From the NCBI GenBank assembly GCA_000151295.1, contig GG745358.1, forward strand, positions 85,730 to 149,729: 64,000 bases of DNA. The letters are read 5' to 3'. This DNA is from Allomyces macrogynus ATCC 38327 (lineage: Eukaryota; Blastocladiomycota; Blastocladiomycetes; Blastocladiales; Blastocladiaceae). Both the position numbers and the translations under genes were made by a program. The notes under the pieces were generated by a model. That model was not told where the DNA came from, ran no database searches, and saw nothing but the letters and a program-made list of their open reading frames with translations. Below are positions 1 to 10,232 of this stretch, one piece after another. Position 1 is the stretch's first letter. The number at the start of each line of letters is the position of its first letter.

Positions 1-1659
1 CGTGTGTGCCGGGTCCATGGCTTGTAGCGATTCGAGTAAGGCCTGGGTTTCGTGCAGTTTGCCCATGACGTGCGCGACGTAGAGCTGGTTCGGGTTGGCG
101 GCAGTCGCGGATGGTGATGCTGGCGCGGTGGCCGCGGCGGCGGCGCGGGGCGTGGTAGGTGGTGGTTTGGCTTGGACCGTGGCGGTTTGCGTCGCGACGG
201 TCGCGAGCGGCGACGGCACGTGCCGCGGCCCGCCCGGGGCCAAGGCCGCCGCGCCGTGATAGTGATCGGCCTCGTCCATGTCCTCGTCGCCATTGTCGTC
301 GGCACCGTCATCGTCGTCCGACGACAGAAGGTCCATGGCGGGTAAGAGCGTCGACCGACGCCGTTTCCGTGCGCCCGACGCGGCAGGCACGCGTGCGGGC
401 GCAGCGCGCTCCCCCGCCTTGTTCCGGATCCCTGGTTTCGCGCCGGCCTGAATGAGCAAGTGCGCGAGCGACGCATGCTTGTTGCGCGTGGCAATGTGCA
501 GCGGCGTGTCCCCGTTCGCGTCCTGCGCGTTGGCAAGAGTCGGTGGCACGAGGTGCGCGTCGACGAGCTGCGCGAGATAGGCTTGCACGGTTGGCAACTT
601 GTCGTCCTCGGGCGCCGTCAGGACCAGGTGGTGCAGGACCGTGCGCCCGGCATGGTCGGCGAGGGGCAGCGTGTCGTGACCCAACAAGTCGATGAGCTGG
701 AGAAGCGAGGTTTGTGTCAGATTGTCGTCGAACCGCACGGCCCACATGAGCGGGGTCGAGCCGTCGGGCGCGCGCAAAGACGCGTCGAGCCCGGCAGCCA
801 GGAGCAGGGCGACACAGTCGAGCCGCGCGAGCGCAGCCGCCCAGTGGAGCGTCGAGTGACCGTGGTCGTCGAGCGGCAGGTCCAGGGGCAGGTCAGCGGG
901 CGGGTCTTGGAGCAGGCGTGGGACGACATGTCGGTCCAGCAGGCCTTGGATGAGCTCGTCGCGACGCGGCAAGTGCACGTCAACAATTGTGGGCGACGCG
1001 CGCCGCGCATTCGTGCTCCGTGCGGCTGGAGCGCGTCGCGCGGCGCGGATGGGGGTCCCGCGCGCGGGCGGAGCCGACGTGTCGCTGTCGCTGTCGCTTG
1101 CCAGGTCATCGTCGTCGCCGTCGTCGTCCCCATTGTCGGCTGGACGCGTTGCTGGCGCGGCCGTCGCCGCGGGCTCGCGACGCGCGCGCTTGACGGCGCG
1201 CAGCGGCGACGCGTTACTGGCCGACCCGGTACCACCGTGACTGGGCCTGCCCCGCGGCGCAGCGGGCGGCGGCGGGTCCGAGGACGGCGCGTAGTCGAGC
1301 AGGGCCTGCACGAGATGCTCAACCTTGAACTGCTTGGCAATTTCAACACCGCGCGCAAAGGGCACCCAAGTGCCTTGGTACTTGCCGTACCCGCCCTGCA
1401 CTTTTTCGTGCTCGCCCGTCTGAATTTCGCGCTCGAGAATCTTGGTGCGTTGCGGCTTGTCGACGGCGGCGACTTTCAGTAGCTGCGTCGCGTTGAGCCA
1501 GTTGTCGGAGGCGCGGCGCATCACGTCGACGCCGGCGACGCGCATCTGCCAGACGGGGATCGCCGAGTAGGTGGCGGCGTAGACGCCCGGCAGCGGCGCC
1601 GGCGGCGGGCGCGCGCCGTTGCTGCTGCTGCTGGCCGCGGACGATGGTGCGGCAGCCAT
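1..1659 (-). CDS. MBP1: APSES (KilA-N) DNA-binding transcription factor with ankyrin repeats, MBF/SBF type; 3' end outside window
   Basis: One uninterrupted frame of 553 codons runs from ATG at 1659 to the left edge. After a low-complexity start, residues ~25-120 form an APSES/KilA-N domain: 'WLNATQLLKVA', 'DKPQRTKILEREI' and 'HEKVQGGYGKYQGTWVP' are near-diagnostic of the Mbp1/Swi4/Res family that binds MCB/SCB boxes and drives G1/S genes. An acidic linker follows, then ankyrin-like repeats ('HSTLHWAAALARLDCVALLLAAG', 'NGDTPLHIATRNKHASLAHLLIQAG'), then a Ser/Asp-rich stretch. The last visible residues look like the start of the C-terminal coiled coil that pairs with Swi6-like partners in this family. 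Whether it is Mbp1-like or Swi4-like cannot be decided here. It diverges from UTP11 across a ~440-nt spacer. Confidence 0.9.
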   Translation of the reverse strand, partial: MAAAPSSAASSSSNGARPPPAPLPGVYAATYSAIPVWQMRVAGVDVMRRASDNWLNATQLLKVAAVDKPQRTKILEREIQTGEHEKVQGGYGKYQGTWVPFARGVEIAKQFKVEHLVQALLDYAPSSDPPPPAAPRGRPSHGGTGSASNASPLRAVKRARREPAATAAPATRPADNGDDDGDDDDLASDSDSDTSAPPARGTPIRAARRAPAARSTNARRASPTIVDVHLPRRDELIQGLLDRHVVPRLLQDPPADLPLDLPLDDHGHSTLHWAAALARLDCVALLLAAGLDASLRAPDGSTPLMWAVRFDDNLTQTSLLQLIDLLGHDTLPLADHAGRTVLHHLVLTAPEDDKLPTVQAYLAQLVDAHLVPPTLANAQDANGDTPLHIATRNKHASLAHLLIQAGAKPGIRNKAGERAAPARVPAASGARKRRRSTLLPAMDLLSSDDDDGADDNGDEDMDEADHYHGAAALAPGGPRHVPSPLATVATQTATVQAKPPPTTPRAAAAATAPASPSATAANPNQLYVAHVMGKLHETQALLESLQAMDPAHT

Positions 1660-2097
1660 TGTTGCGGCGCGTGGGTGGGTGGACGCGTCGCGCGCGCGGG
1701 TGGAGCGTGGGTTCTTGCGGGTGTGCTTGGGCGGGGCGGTCGGGGCGTCTTCGTGGGCGACGGGGACGGCGGCGGACGTCGATGGTCGCGTTGGTCGACG
1801 GTGAGCGCGTTGGGTTGACTGCCGGTCGCGTCTTTGAGCGCGTCGCAAGACGTCGCAGGACACGGTGAATGCCCATCACAACGCATCACGCGCTCTCGGC
1901 TGACTGATATGCACCGGAGCCGCCTTCGTCCTCGTTCGCGTTGTCCGCAAATCGTGCAAGCGAGCGCAACCCCACCGACGCCGCCGCACACACCTCCACG
2001 CATCGCGACTGCCGCACCGCGATCGTGCCGACGCTCTCCACCGCCCCCGGTCCCCGCGCCGGACCCGCTCGCTCCAAACCCGACTCCGCACCCCGCC
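1660..2097. promoter_or_regulatory. divergent intergenic region between the APSES factor and UTP11
   Basis: This is 438 nt between two start codons pointing away from each other, so it must hold both promoters. It is GC-rich, with pyrimidine-rich stretches near the UTP11 start. I see no convincing TATA box and cannot define individual sites. Confidence 0.5.
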
Positions 2098-2892
2098 ATG
2101 TCAAGCACGTTGCGCAAGGCCGCGCCGCGCCGCACGCACCGCGAGCGTGCCCAGCCGCGCGCGCGCCAGAAGCTCGGCCTGCTCGAAAAACACAAGGACT
2201 ATGTCCTGCGCGCCAAAGACTACCACAAGAAGGAAAAGCGCATCAAGGCCATGCGGGAAAAGGCGCGCACCAAGAACGACGACGAGTTCTACTTTGCCAT
2301 GCAAAACGCGAAAACCAAGGACGGCGTCCACATTATCGAGCGCAATAAGGCGTTGGACTCGGAAACCGTTGCCCTGCTAAAGTCGCAGGACAAGACCTAC
2401 CTCGCCACGCAGCGCGCCATCAATGCGCGCAAAATCGAGAAACTGCAGGCGGCGCTGCCATTGATTGGCGTTGACATGGACGGGATCGACCTGACCGATG
2501 CTCCCGACGCGAAGGCTGCGCTCGCGAGCCGCCATACCGTCTTTGTCGACAACGAAGAGGCCGCTGCTGAATTCAACCCGGCCGAGCACTTTGATACGGA
2601 CCCGGACCTCGTCGCGCGCCGCCACAACCGTCCGACCCGCGCGCAGATTGCGACCGCCGAAACGCCCGACGTGAAACTGCTCGACAAGAACGAACTCAAG
2701 CGCGCCGCCAAGGAACGTGCCGCCATGGTCGCGGAACTCGCGTCGCGCACGGTCCGTGACCGCCAGCTGCGCAAGGCCGAGCTCGAACTTGACACGCAGC
2801 GCGCGCTCATGGGCAAGGGTGCCCGGAAAAAGATGGGCGTCGACGCCCGCGGGCTCGCCATCTACAAGTGGAAGCCCGACCGGAAAAAGTGA
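2098..2892 (+). CDS. UTP11: U3 snoRNP-associated protein UTP11 (SSU processome)
   Basis: Single exon, 264 aa. It opens with 'MSSTLRKAAPRRTHRERAQP' and 'RQKLGLLEKHKDYVLRAKDYHKKEK', the conserved N-terminus of Utp11, which binds U3 snoRNP in 18S rRNA maturation in the nucleolus. Further family signatures are 'DDEFYFAMQNAKTKDGVHI' and a basic C-terminus ending 'YKWKPDRKK'. The length matches the usual ~250-260 aa. The ATG at 2098 was chosen because family homology begins exactly there; in-frame codons further upstream do not look like UTP11. Highly charged with helical stretches, no membrane segment. Recognition is secure. Confidence 0.95.
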   Translation: MSSTLRKAAPRRTHRERAQPRARQKLGLLEKHKDYVLRAKDYHKKEKRIKAMREKARTKNDDEFYFAMQNAKTKDGVHIIERNKALDSETVALLKSQDKTYLATQRAINARKIEKLQAALPLIGVDMDGIDLTDAPDAKAALASRHTVFVDNEEAAAEFNPAEHFDTDPDLVARRHNRPTRAQIATAETPDVKLLDKNELKRAAKERAAMVAELASRTVRDRQLRKAELELDTQRALMGKGARKKMGVDARGLAIYKWKPDRKK

Positions 2893-3226
2893 GCTTGTCG
2901 CTGCCCGCTGTTGCTGCTTCTTTTGCGTTTTCGTTTGAGCGTTACCGTGTTGCGTGGTCGTGAGTCAACAAAAAGCCGTGCCTCTCCTGTACATTTTCTC
3001 TCCCGTTCGGCGTCGATAAAAATACCTGCCTACCTCCCTCCCACTTTGCCTGCATTGGCCAGACCACCATGTTTTTCGACCAACCCGCCGGCCGCGAAGC
3101 CCATGCCCAAAAACCGGGACGCGTACGCACCTCCCCATCCCACCTCCTTCCTCCCCTGCACCAAAGTCGCCCCCCCAGTCCATTGTTTGCTATCCTCTCC
3201 ACGGCCATCACTATACGATCCACTAG
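2893..3226. other. convergent 3' intergenic region
   Basis: This 334-nt gap lies between the UTP11 stop and the stop of the phosphodiesterase gene on the other strand, so it holds two 3' UTRs. It is T/C-rich. I found no gene or clear terminator. Confidence 0.5.
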
Positions 3227-6200
3227 TCAATGAATCTGCCTCGTCAGCGTATTCCGGCTCAGCATTTCCGGATCCTCTTCTGGAATCGCGTGTTCCAGGA
3301 ACCCGCCGGCGCCCGCTGTCGTCGACACCGACGACAGCATCTTCGGCAACTGCCGCAACCCTTGCAACGACGCCGACCCGCGGCGACCACTTGGCGGCCC
3401 CTGCTGCCCCTGCGCATTGGGCGTGCCCGGCGCGCTTGGCGAGGACGGACCCGCAGCGACCGCTGCGGCAGCCGCTGCCGCGAGCGCACTGACCGACCCG
3501 GTCGTGCTCGGCGGCGGTGCAACCACCCCAGCAATCATCGGCGCCATCCCCGGAATCGCGAGCGCCGTGAGCGTGACCGACCCGATCGACGACCGCCGCC
3601 GCACGATCCGCGGCGACGGCGGGCCCGTAGACGATTGCGGCGGCGGGGTCTCAAGCGTGGGCGAACTACTCACGATCCCGTTCGTTGTGGTCGCTGGCAG
3701 CGGCGGGACAGGCCGGTCAAGCGACGACGTTTGCGACGACGCCATGGACGACGCGCCCGACGCGTCGGCCGACAGGACCGACAGCGCCGACGGAGTGGCC
3801 GCTCCTGCGGCAGAGGGCACAAGGTGCGACGCCATCCGCACGGGGATCACGCCGTGCACGGACTCGTCGGACGTGGCGAGTTCCGTGATCCCGGCAAGGA
3901 CCACAGGGGACATGGGCGAGACGGGCGACGTCAGTAGGGACGCTTCGCTGCCCGCGGTCGTCACGGGTGGACTGCGCGCGGCGCTCGTCACGGCCACGGT
4001 CGACCCGGACACGCCTGCGGCAATCGCGGCCGCTGCGGCCGCCGCAATTTCCGCACTCCCACTTCCACCTTCTCCACCATCGATCGCCGTGGCCGATACG
4101 TTCCGGAACCGCACGACGGGTACGAGCATCACTGATGCATTCGACGCTGCGCGCGCGGACCCTGGCGCGAGCGACGCGGCCGAGGACACGGTCGACCCGG
4201 GGCCCGACAGGGTGCCCGCGGCAGCGACACTCCCGCGGGACGTGGCGCCGGTGCCGTACCGCACGCGTGGGTTGGTCATGGACGAGCCGGCGAAACTCGC
4301 GGCGCGTTCCTTGCGGCCGATACTCGGGGCGCGCATGGGCGGCGGGCCTCCCGGGGTGGGAGGAATCACGAGCGAGGAGCGGGACGCGTGCAGGGAGCCC
4401 ATGCGTGTGACGGTCGAGTTGGGCGCGGCCGGGACGGCGCTGGGTAACGAGGTGGCGGTGGCGAGTGCGTCGGTGGTTTTACTGAGCGCGAGGTTATCGC
4501 GCGACCGCGCCGAGTGCGTCCAGTAGGTGCGGTTCGCGTGAATGTTGCCCGTCATGGTCGCGGTGATGGGGGATTGCAGGAAGGTCGACCAGGCTTGGTA
4601 GAGCGGGCCAACGATAACGTCGATGAATGAGGCCTACATGCGCGGAATCCGTTAGCCATCGACCAAACACCATCCGGATCTTCAACGGCGTCTTTGTCAT
4701 CGCCGCGTGTACCTGGCACTTGGCCACATTCTCGTCCATCGACAAGTGCCGGTCCATAAACTTGGATATCGGTAATCCGAGACTCCGTTCCTGGTCGCCC
4801 TGTAAGTAAAACTCCTCCATGATCCGGTGCGTCCACTCGAGCGACGTCGGTCGCGGGCGTGTCGGATTACTCAAATCCGAGCACTTCATGGCCACTTCCA
4901 GAACCAACAGCTTCGTGTCGGGCTTGTCGAGCGCGAGCGCATCCGGCCGGTCCGCTGCTGCCGCGAGGTGCGACTTGAACTTGTTGAGAAACTCGAAATG
5001 CTTGGCCATGTCGGTCGCCATGACGAGTTCAATCATGAGCTTGCGCAAGTCGTCGTAGACGCCCGGCGGCAACTTGTGGAACAGTTGCCGCCGCTCGGCA
5101 ATCGAAATGCCTGTGGCCGCGTGGTGGAATTCGAGGACCGACGTGTCCGAATAGAGCAGCGCGAGAGGGTGCCGCGACTTGACGATAAACGCGTTGGAGA
5201 CGCCCGGGTGATCGACATCGTGAATCGTGCACGACAGAATCACGGCCAACAACTCGAGCGGCGAGCAGGCCGCCTTGAGCCGGTCGTCCTGCAAGAACAC
5301 CCACATGGCCTGCAGCATATCGGCGGCGTGAATGTGGTTGTGGTAGGGCGCGTCCTGGTACATGACTTCAATCTCGTCGAGGTACTGCAAGAGCGTGATT
5401 TCCTCGACGTGCAATTCGTCGAGCAGCTTGAATTTCTTGATCGCATAGTAGGCCATGAACAACAGCGGGTGGCCGTTGGTCAGGTCCGTGAACTGGAACA
5501 CGTCAAAGTCCCACGTCGTGGCCAGGTCAAGCATGTCGCGAATCCGTGCCGCGACCGACGGGGCCAGCTTGAACACGTCGAGCGCAATGTAGTCGATGGC
5601 CGGCGTCGTGTCGTGCGCCTTGAGCGGGACTCCCGCTCCACCGGAACCCGCCGTGAGTGCCGCCGCGGCGGCCGTGACCGCGGGCGTGGTCACGACGCCG
5701 CCACTTCGTCCACCACGTCCAGTCGTCTCGGCGGCGAGCGCGCGGTACTCGGACGTGGTGGAGGTACGTTTCCCAATGACCGTGGTCGCGATCCAGTCCT
5801 TGACGTCGTCGTCCATGTCCTCGCCTTCGAGATGGTCGAGCTGCGTGCTGTACATGTCATTGGAAATCAAGATCGAGAGCACGTGGTCGATTTGCTTTTT
5901 CAGCCGCACAGACGCCGTCGAGTTTTTCAGCAGGTGCAGAATGTCAATCGCGCGCTTGATGGGCGCGTCGAGCCCATTGGCTTCGGGCCCGTTGAGGGAC
6001 GAATTGATGGTCGAATTGAGCTGCGGGGTCGCGCCGGCCTTGATGACAGACGGTGGGCCGCTCGAGGATTTGCTCGAGTTGATCTTGGTGCCGCGTTTCT
6101 TTCGCTATTCATGAGCGCCCGCCGTCAATTCACGGACGCTGCTTTCCACCAAACTCGCATCTGCACCGGAAAGAAAGGGTACCTTGGACCACGCGTACAC

Positions 6201-6650
6201 GGCAAACACCGACGCGAATATCAGGAGCGCCGCGGCGCCCGCCAAGAACGCCGACGTAACCGCCATTGTCTGCACGTCCGACGGCGCGACGCACGCGTTC
6301 GTGGACGCATCATAATACTGCCCTTCGGCAACGCACAGGCACCAAGCGGGCCCCAACCACGCGCGTGGGCTCGCGCACGGTAAACATTCCTTTTGCCCAG
6401 CGTTGGACTGGTACTGCGGGCTTGCGCACGTCAGGCACGACGCGGCGCCCGCAAACGCCGAGTGTGTGCCAGGAGCACAGACGGTGCACGTTGCCGAGTT
6501 AGCGGCCGAGGCCGTACCCGCGGGACAGATCGCACATGATCGGAATTGCGTCGTGGCCGCGGACGTGACGTTCTGGTATGTGCCGGCCGGACATGACACG
6601 CACGCGCTCGTCGAGTCGAGGTACTGGCCAGCAGCACAGGTCGTGGCCAT
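3227..6650 (-). CDS. transmembrane receptor-type cyclic-nucleotide phosphodiesterase (cysteine-rich ectodomain + TM + PDEase_I)
   Basis: Three exons give one frame: 6183..6650, 4713..6104 and 3227..4633 (introns 78 and 79 nt, phase 0, GT/AG), at least 1088 aa. Exon 1 encodes Cys-rich repeats of the ephrin-receptor-like (GCC2/GCC3) type ('CVSCPAGTYQNVTSAATTQF', 'CTVCAPGTHSAFAGAASCLTC'), a Cys-poor gap and one hydrophobic helix ('TSAFLAGAAALLIFASVFAV'). The splice then adds a basic stop-transfer 'RKKRGTK'. Exon 2 carries a complete class I phosphodiesterase: 'YHNHIHAADMLQAMW', 'CTIHDVDHPGVSN', 'MATDMAKH' and 'MKCSDLSNPTRP' supply the metal-binding His/Asp residues. Exon 3 completes the last helix ('FIDVIVGPLYQAW') and adds a ~400-residue Ala/Ser/Pro tail. 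Inference: a surface receptor whose ligand could control cAMP or cGMP hydrolysis inside the cell. No signal peptide follows the ATG at 6650, so an upstream exon is likely. Confidence 0.85.
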
Positions 6651-7254
6651 GGTCGTCGGCAGTGCGCGGAGCGCGACGGCGGCGCGCGGGACAGCGACGG
6701 TATCGACGGGTGGGGGCCACGGACACACCGGATCTAGGCGGGGTAGCGCGGATGCCGATGAGGATTGCGGTCGGTCGGTCGCGCGGTTGCTGGCGAGGGT
6801 TGGCGGGGCCCGTCAGGCGCGTCGCGTCGCGCGCGCCGTAAATGGCGCGCCCCCGGAAGCGCGGATCACGGGTGAGGGGTGGGCCCCAAGACGGGTTTCG
6901 GAAGAGGTACAGCGGCGTGTCGTAGAGCCGTTGAGTCGCCAGGATTCGGTCGGCGGTCGTTGGCGCGTGATGGCTCCGTGGTGGTGATGATGGTGCAGTA
7001 ACGTGGCAAAGGGCGGGTGGCCCCAGCCGGGCCCTAGGTCACGGTCGCGACACGACGGGTCGAATGCGGGGGGTTGCGCCGCAAGCTGGAAGACAAGGTC
7101 GCAGGATACCGCGTTGTGGGCGGTGGACGATGGCCGCCGCGAGCTGTGCGGACGCCAAAGTCGACGGGACGACATGATCATCTCCATATATCACTCGTGC
7201 AACGCGGTCACGTTGGCTCCTGTTGCAACTTCACAGCCGATCGGCGGTCCTGTC
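6651..7254. other. intergenic/5' region, possibly holding unassigned 5' exons of the receptor phosphodiesterase
   Basis: On the minus strand the receptor frame stays open past 6650 with no ATG, and an acceptor-like 'CGCCTAG' lies about 85 nt upstream. Between about 6750 and 7190 there are protein-like stretches such as 'LYDTPLYLFRNPSWGPPLTR' and 'CDLVFQLAAQPPAFDPSCRD', in different frames. They could be earlier ectodomain exons, but I could not build a consistent splice model. The plus-strand promoter of SNAPC3 must also lie here; a TATATA occurs at about 7187. Confidence 0.4.
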
Positions 7255-9180
7255 ATGATCAATTTTAAGGCATCCCATGAGCTCCAGCTGACCACCGACA
7301 AGGCCGTTCACTTGCTGCAACCCAAGCGTAACCGGACCGAAACAATGCAGTCGCAGGCCAAGAAACCCGCCGCCGTCCGGAGCCCGCGCGACCTCTTCGG
7401 CGCCGTGCCGTGCAGCCCGCCCATCCCTGTTGGCCAGTTTCAACAGCAGGCGAGCCATTCCGTCGAACAAATGCTCATGGAACTCGAGAGCACCGTCACC
7501 AACTCGTTCATTGACTGGAGTGTCGACCGCCCCGATCTCTTCGAGGCCATCAAGTGCGTGTGATCTGCAATAGACGCTCTCATCACAATCGCCCGGTCAA
7601 CTGCCAAGAATAACGAGGTGAGGGATGGTGCCGGGTTGCCGCAACCACGGCAACCCCCAGTATTTCGAATTGCACTCACCGTCATTTACTTGACGGTCGC
7701 TAGGGAGCTCGACGCTGCGCGCGGGCCGCGCAAACCAACCTCTCGCAAATCCACTCCATCGACGCGACGACCCGGATCCGCCAATGCGACCGAACCCGAC
7801 GAGACGGATTGGGCGCTGCGTGAGGCGCCGCTCTACTACCACCTCCAGCAGTCGCGCCTGGAACGGTCGCGGCGCTCCATTGGCGTCAGCACAAGCCGTC
7901 GCCTAAACGTGCGCGAAACACAGATTCCCGAAGAGGCGCTCGCGCACCCGTCGACCCTCGTCAAGCAACTGCTGGACTACGAGGACTTGGTCAAGGCGAG
8001 TGGGCTGCAGTCGGTCACGTACGTTGGTTTTCTTTGCCACTAGGCACGGCACACTTTCCGATCTCTTCGATTTATGAACTGACGTCGGCCTCATTTCTGT
8101 TCAGGGACGCTGCATTCGAGATCCTTCCACCGGAACTTCACATGCAAGTCAACGCGCCGTCGACGCGACCCGAACTCGTCGCCGACCTCGTCGCCACCGC
8201 CGACTCGAGTGCCCAAGCGCTTCTCCCGCCCACGCCCGCACCGCGACCGACCCTCTCCACCGGCTCAACGGCCGCTGCCAGTCGTGCTGCCCGTATTCCC
8301 GAGGGCGCTGTCATTACCCTTTCTCTCCACCACCCGGACCGCCCGCACCACCGGCTGCAGCAAATCGATCTGCTCGCGCACCAGTCTCTGACCGACGTGC
8401 GTGACGCTTTCTTCTGCGCGTCCGACTTCACGAACCCCAATGACCGCACACTCAACGACCCGCAGGGCAAGAAGACGAGTGGGTCGTTTTTCTTTATCGA
8501 GAATGAGTTTTTCGTGGATGGGCGCGCCGGGTTCCGCGCTGTGGATTACGCGCAGTACGTTGACTATTGCCGCTTGCGGCCGTGCCCGGCGAGGTGCGGA
8601 ATGGCTCACCTCGGTCCACCCAACAGACCGCTCATCAACTGGTACGCGGCGCGCGGGCAAGTCAAGAGCAAGCGGCCCATGGGCCTGCGGCTGAGCGACC
8701 TGACGCTGCGCATCAACGCGCCGTACGCGTTTGTGCATCAGGGCGGATGTGAGCACCTGGTTGTCGTGCAAAATATCCGGTACGCCCGCGCATGCCGCAG
8801 TCACGGCTGTTTCTGTCGACCCTGCCCTCACACGACGTATCCCCACCTCGACCATGTAGCCTACGGCACCACGTTGAGGACGCGGGCGCCGTCTTCCCGC
8901 GCACCGCGTTCCGCAGCCACACGTTGCGGCCCAAGTGCGCGATTTGCGATTTCCGGCCCGTCAAGTGCGTTGCTGTTTGAATCTCTTGCGGTTCTTGCGC
9001 GATCCACCGCAAGGCTGATGTCCCCCTCTCCTCGTCAGGTTTGTCACATACAATGACCGCGGCGCCGGATCGAACCCGTGCCGGTGGTGCTCCGAGTGCT
9101 ACTACAGCGTGCACTACAACAAGGCCAATGAGCTGCTCTACGACGACTTCCAAGTGTTCGAGTTTGTGCCCGATTCGTAA
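7255..9180 (+). CDS. SNAPC3: snRNA-activating protein complex subunit 3 (SNAPC3)-like
   Basis: Five exons (7255..7559, 7704..8018, 8105..8779, 8860..8964, 9039..9180) join to 513 aa with GT/AG introns. The C-terminal half is diagnostic: 'GSFFFIENEFFVDGR', 'DYAQYVDY', 'MGLRLSDLTLRINAPYAFVH', 'QGGCEHLVVVQNIR', then the zinc-binding 'LRPKCAICDFRP' and 'NPCRWCSECYYSVHYN'. The family binds the proximal sequence element of snRNA genes for Pol II and Pol III transcription in the nucleus. The N-terminal third is variable, as usual. The first exon/intron border (7559/7560) has an alternative donor 2 nt earlier. An ATG at 7174 is also in frame; I chose 7255 because a TATA-like stretch lies between the two. 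Confidence 0.85.
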
Positions 9181-9208
9181 TCAATTAATCCCGTTTTGTT
9201 CCCACATT

Positions 9209-9970
9209 CTACGCAAGCGCCGGCGCCGGCGTGACGCGCAATTCCTGGCGCAGGGCCTCAAGGTCCTCCTCGAGCACCTCCTCGTAATACACATTCATGA
9301 GCGGTTTCGCCCTGGTCCCCGCCATGACCGCCCACGGCAAATACGTCGATACCAGCCGCGCGCGCTCGTTGTGCGACAGCAACACCGGCCCGAGCGCCGC
9401 ACCCAACGCAGTCATGGGCAATCCCGTCTGCGCATACTCAAACGCCTTGAGCGCGAGCTCGCCCTCGACGGTCGGCGGCAAGCCCGTCATCGCGTGCCAC
9501 AAGTCATGCACTTGCCGGTACCGCAGCATCACGTAGGCGAGTTCGGCGTCGTCGATGAAGTGCACGGGCACGCGCGATTCCGGCACGTACCCGTGCTTTT
9601 GCATGAACCCGTGGTAGTAGGCACCGCCGAGCGTCGATTCAGGCAGGGCTTCGAGCCGGAAGGGCGGGAAGGTCTCGGAGGTGATGATTGGGCGCTCGCG
9701 CAGGATGCGGCGGCCGGTGGAGGAGCGCAGCATCTGGTCGCGGAGACGGACGAGCGCGGCGCGGCCCGTGGTCTCGCCGACGGCCGCGACCATGTCTACC
9801 GAGTGGTAGCGGCAGGTGAGACGGCGGCGGTGGAGAGGTCGGCGCGGGGATCAGACAAGATCGATCGGACCAGCGCGAAGCGGGTCGTGCAGCGCCTTGA
9901 GCCCACCGCCCACCGTGAGCAGCACTTTTTCGAACAGCGAGGTCGGGATATGGGTCGGGTAGAGCTTCAT
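9209..9970 (-). CDS. COQ4: ubiquinone biosynthesis protein COQ4
   Basis: Two exons (9871..9970 and 9209..9795, intron 75 nt) give 228 aa. It begins 'MKLYPTHIPTSLFEKVLLT', the conserved start of the Coq4 core, and contains 'GETTGRAALVRLRDQML', 'HFIDDAELAYVMLRYRQ' and the zinc-type motif 'HDLWHAMTGLPPTVEGE'. Coq4 acts on the mitochondrial inner membrane in coenzyme Q synthesis as part of the CoQ synthome. The model lacks a mitochondrial presequence: homology starts directly at the ATG, so a short upstream exon may be missing. It converges with SNAPC3 (28 nt between stops). Confidence 0.92.
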
Positions 9971-10232
9971 TTTCTTGGTTCGAGGCGTTCAACTTGCAGC
10001 AGGTCGCGGCACTCGCGGCACCGTCGTGTTTGGTTTGGCGACGAGAAAGGAGGGCGAGAGACGCGACAGCAACCAACCGAAGGTGACCACAGCAAACCAA
10101 ACGGAGTGATCACCAACCACCAATCAACATGAGCATCCTGCAGCACACATCGGCCTCCTCCTTTGCTTGCAGCTCGACGTTTTTGCATCGACCTCGACCG
10201 CTTGCACACATCTTCACAGCAAAGTGCCCGCA

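Noticed and set aside
460..1482. Long plus-strand open frame opposite the APSES gene
   Set aside because: It is the antisense shadow of a strongly conserved protein; its translation is Arg/Gly/Val-rich without any family feature.
3417..4526. 369-codon plus-strand frame rich in Ala/Asp
   Set aside because: Antisense of the low-complexity PDE tail. The minus frame is in phase with the catalytic exon and is the real one.
4827..6383. 518-codon plus-strand frame
   Set aside because: Exactly opposite the PDE catalytic domain; composition (Arg/Val/Glu) is typical of antisense in GC-rich genes.
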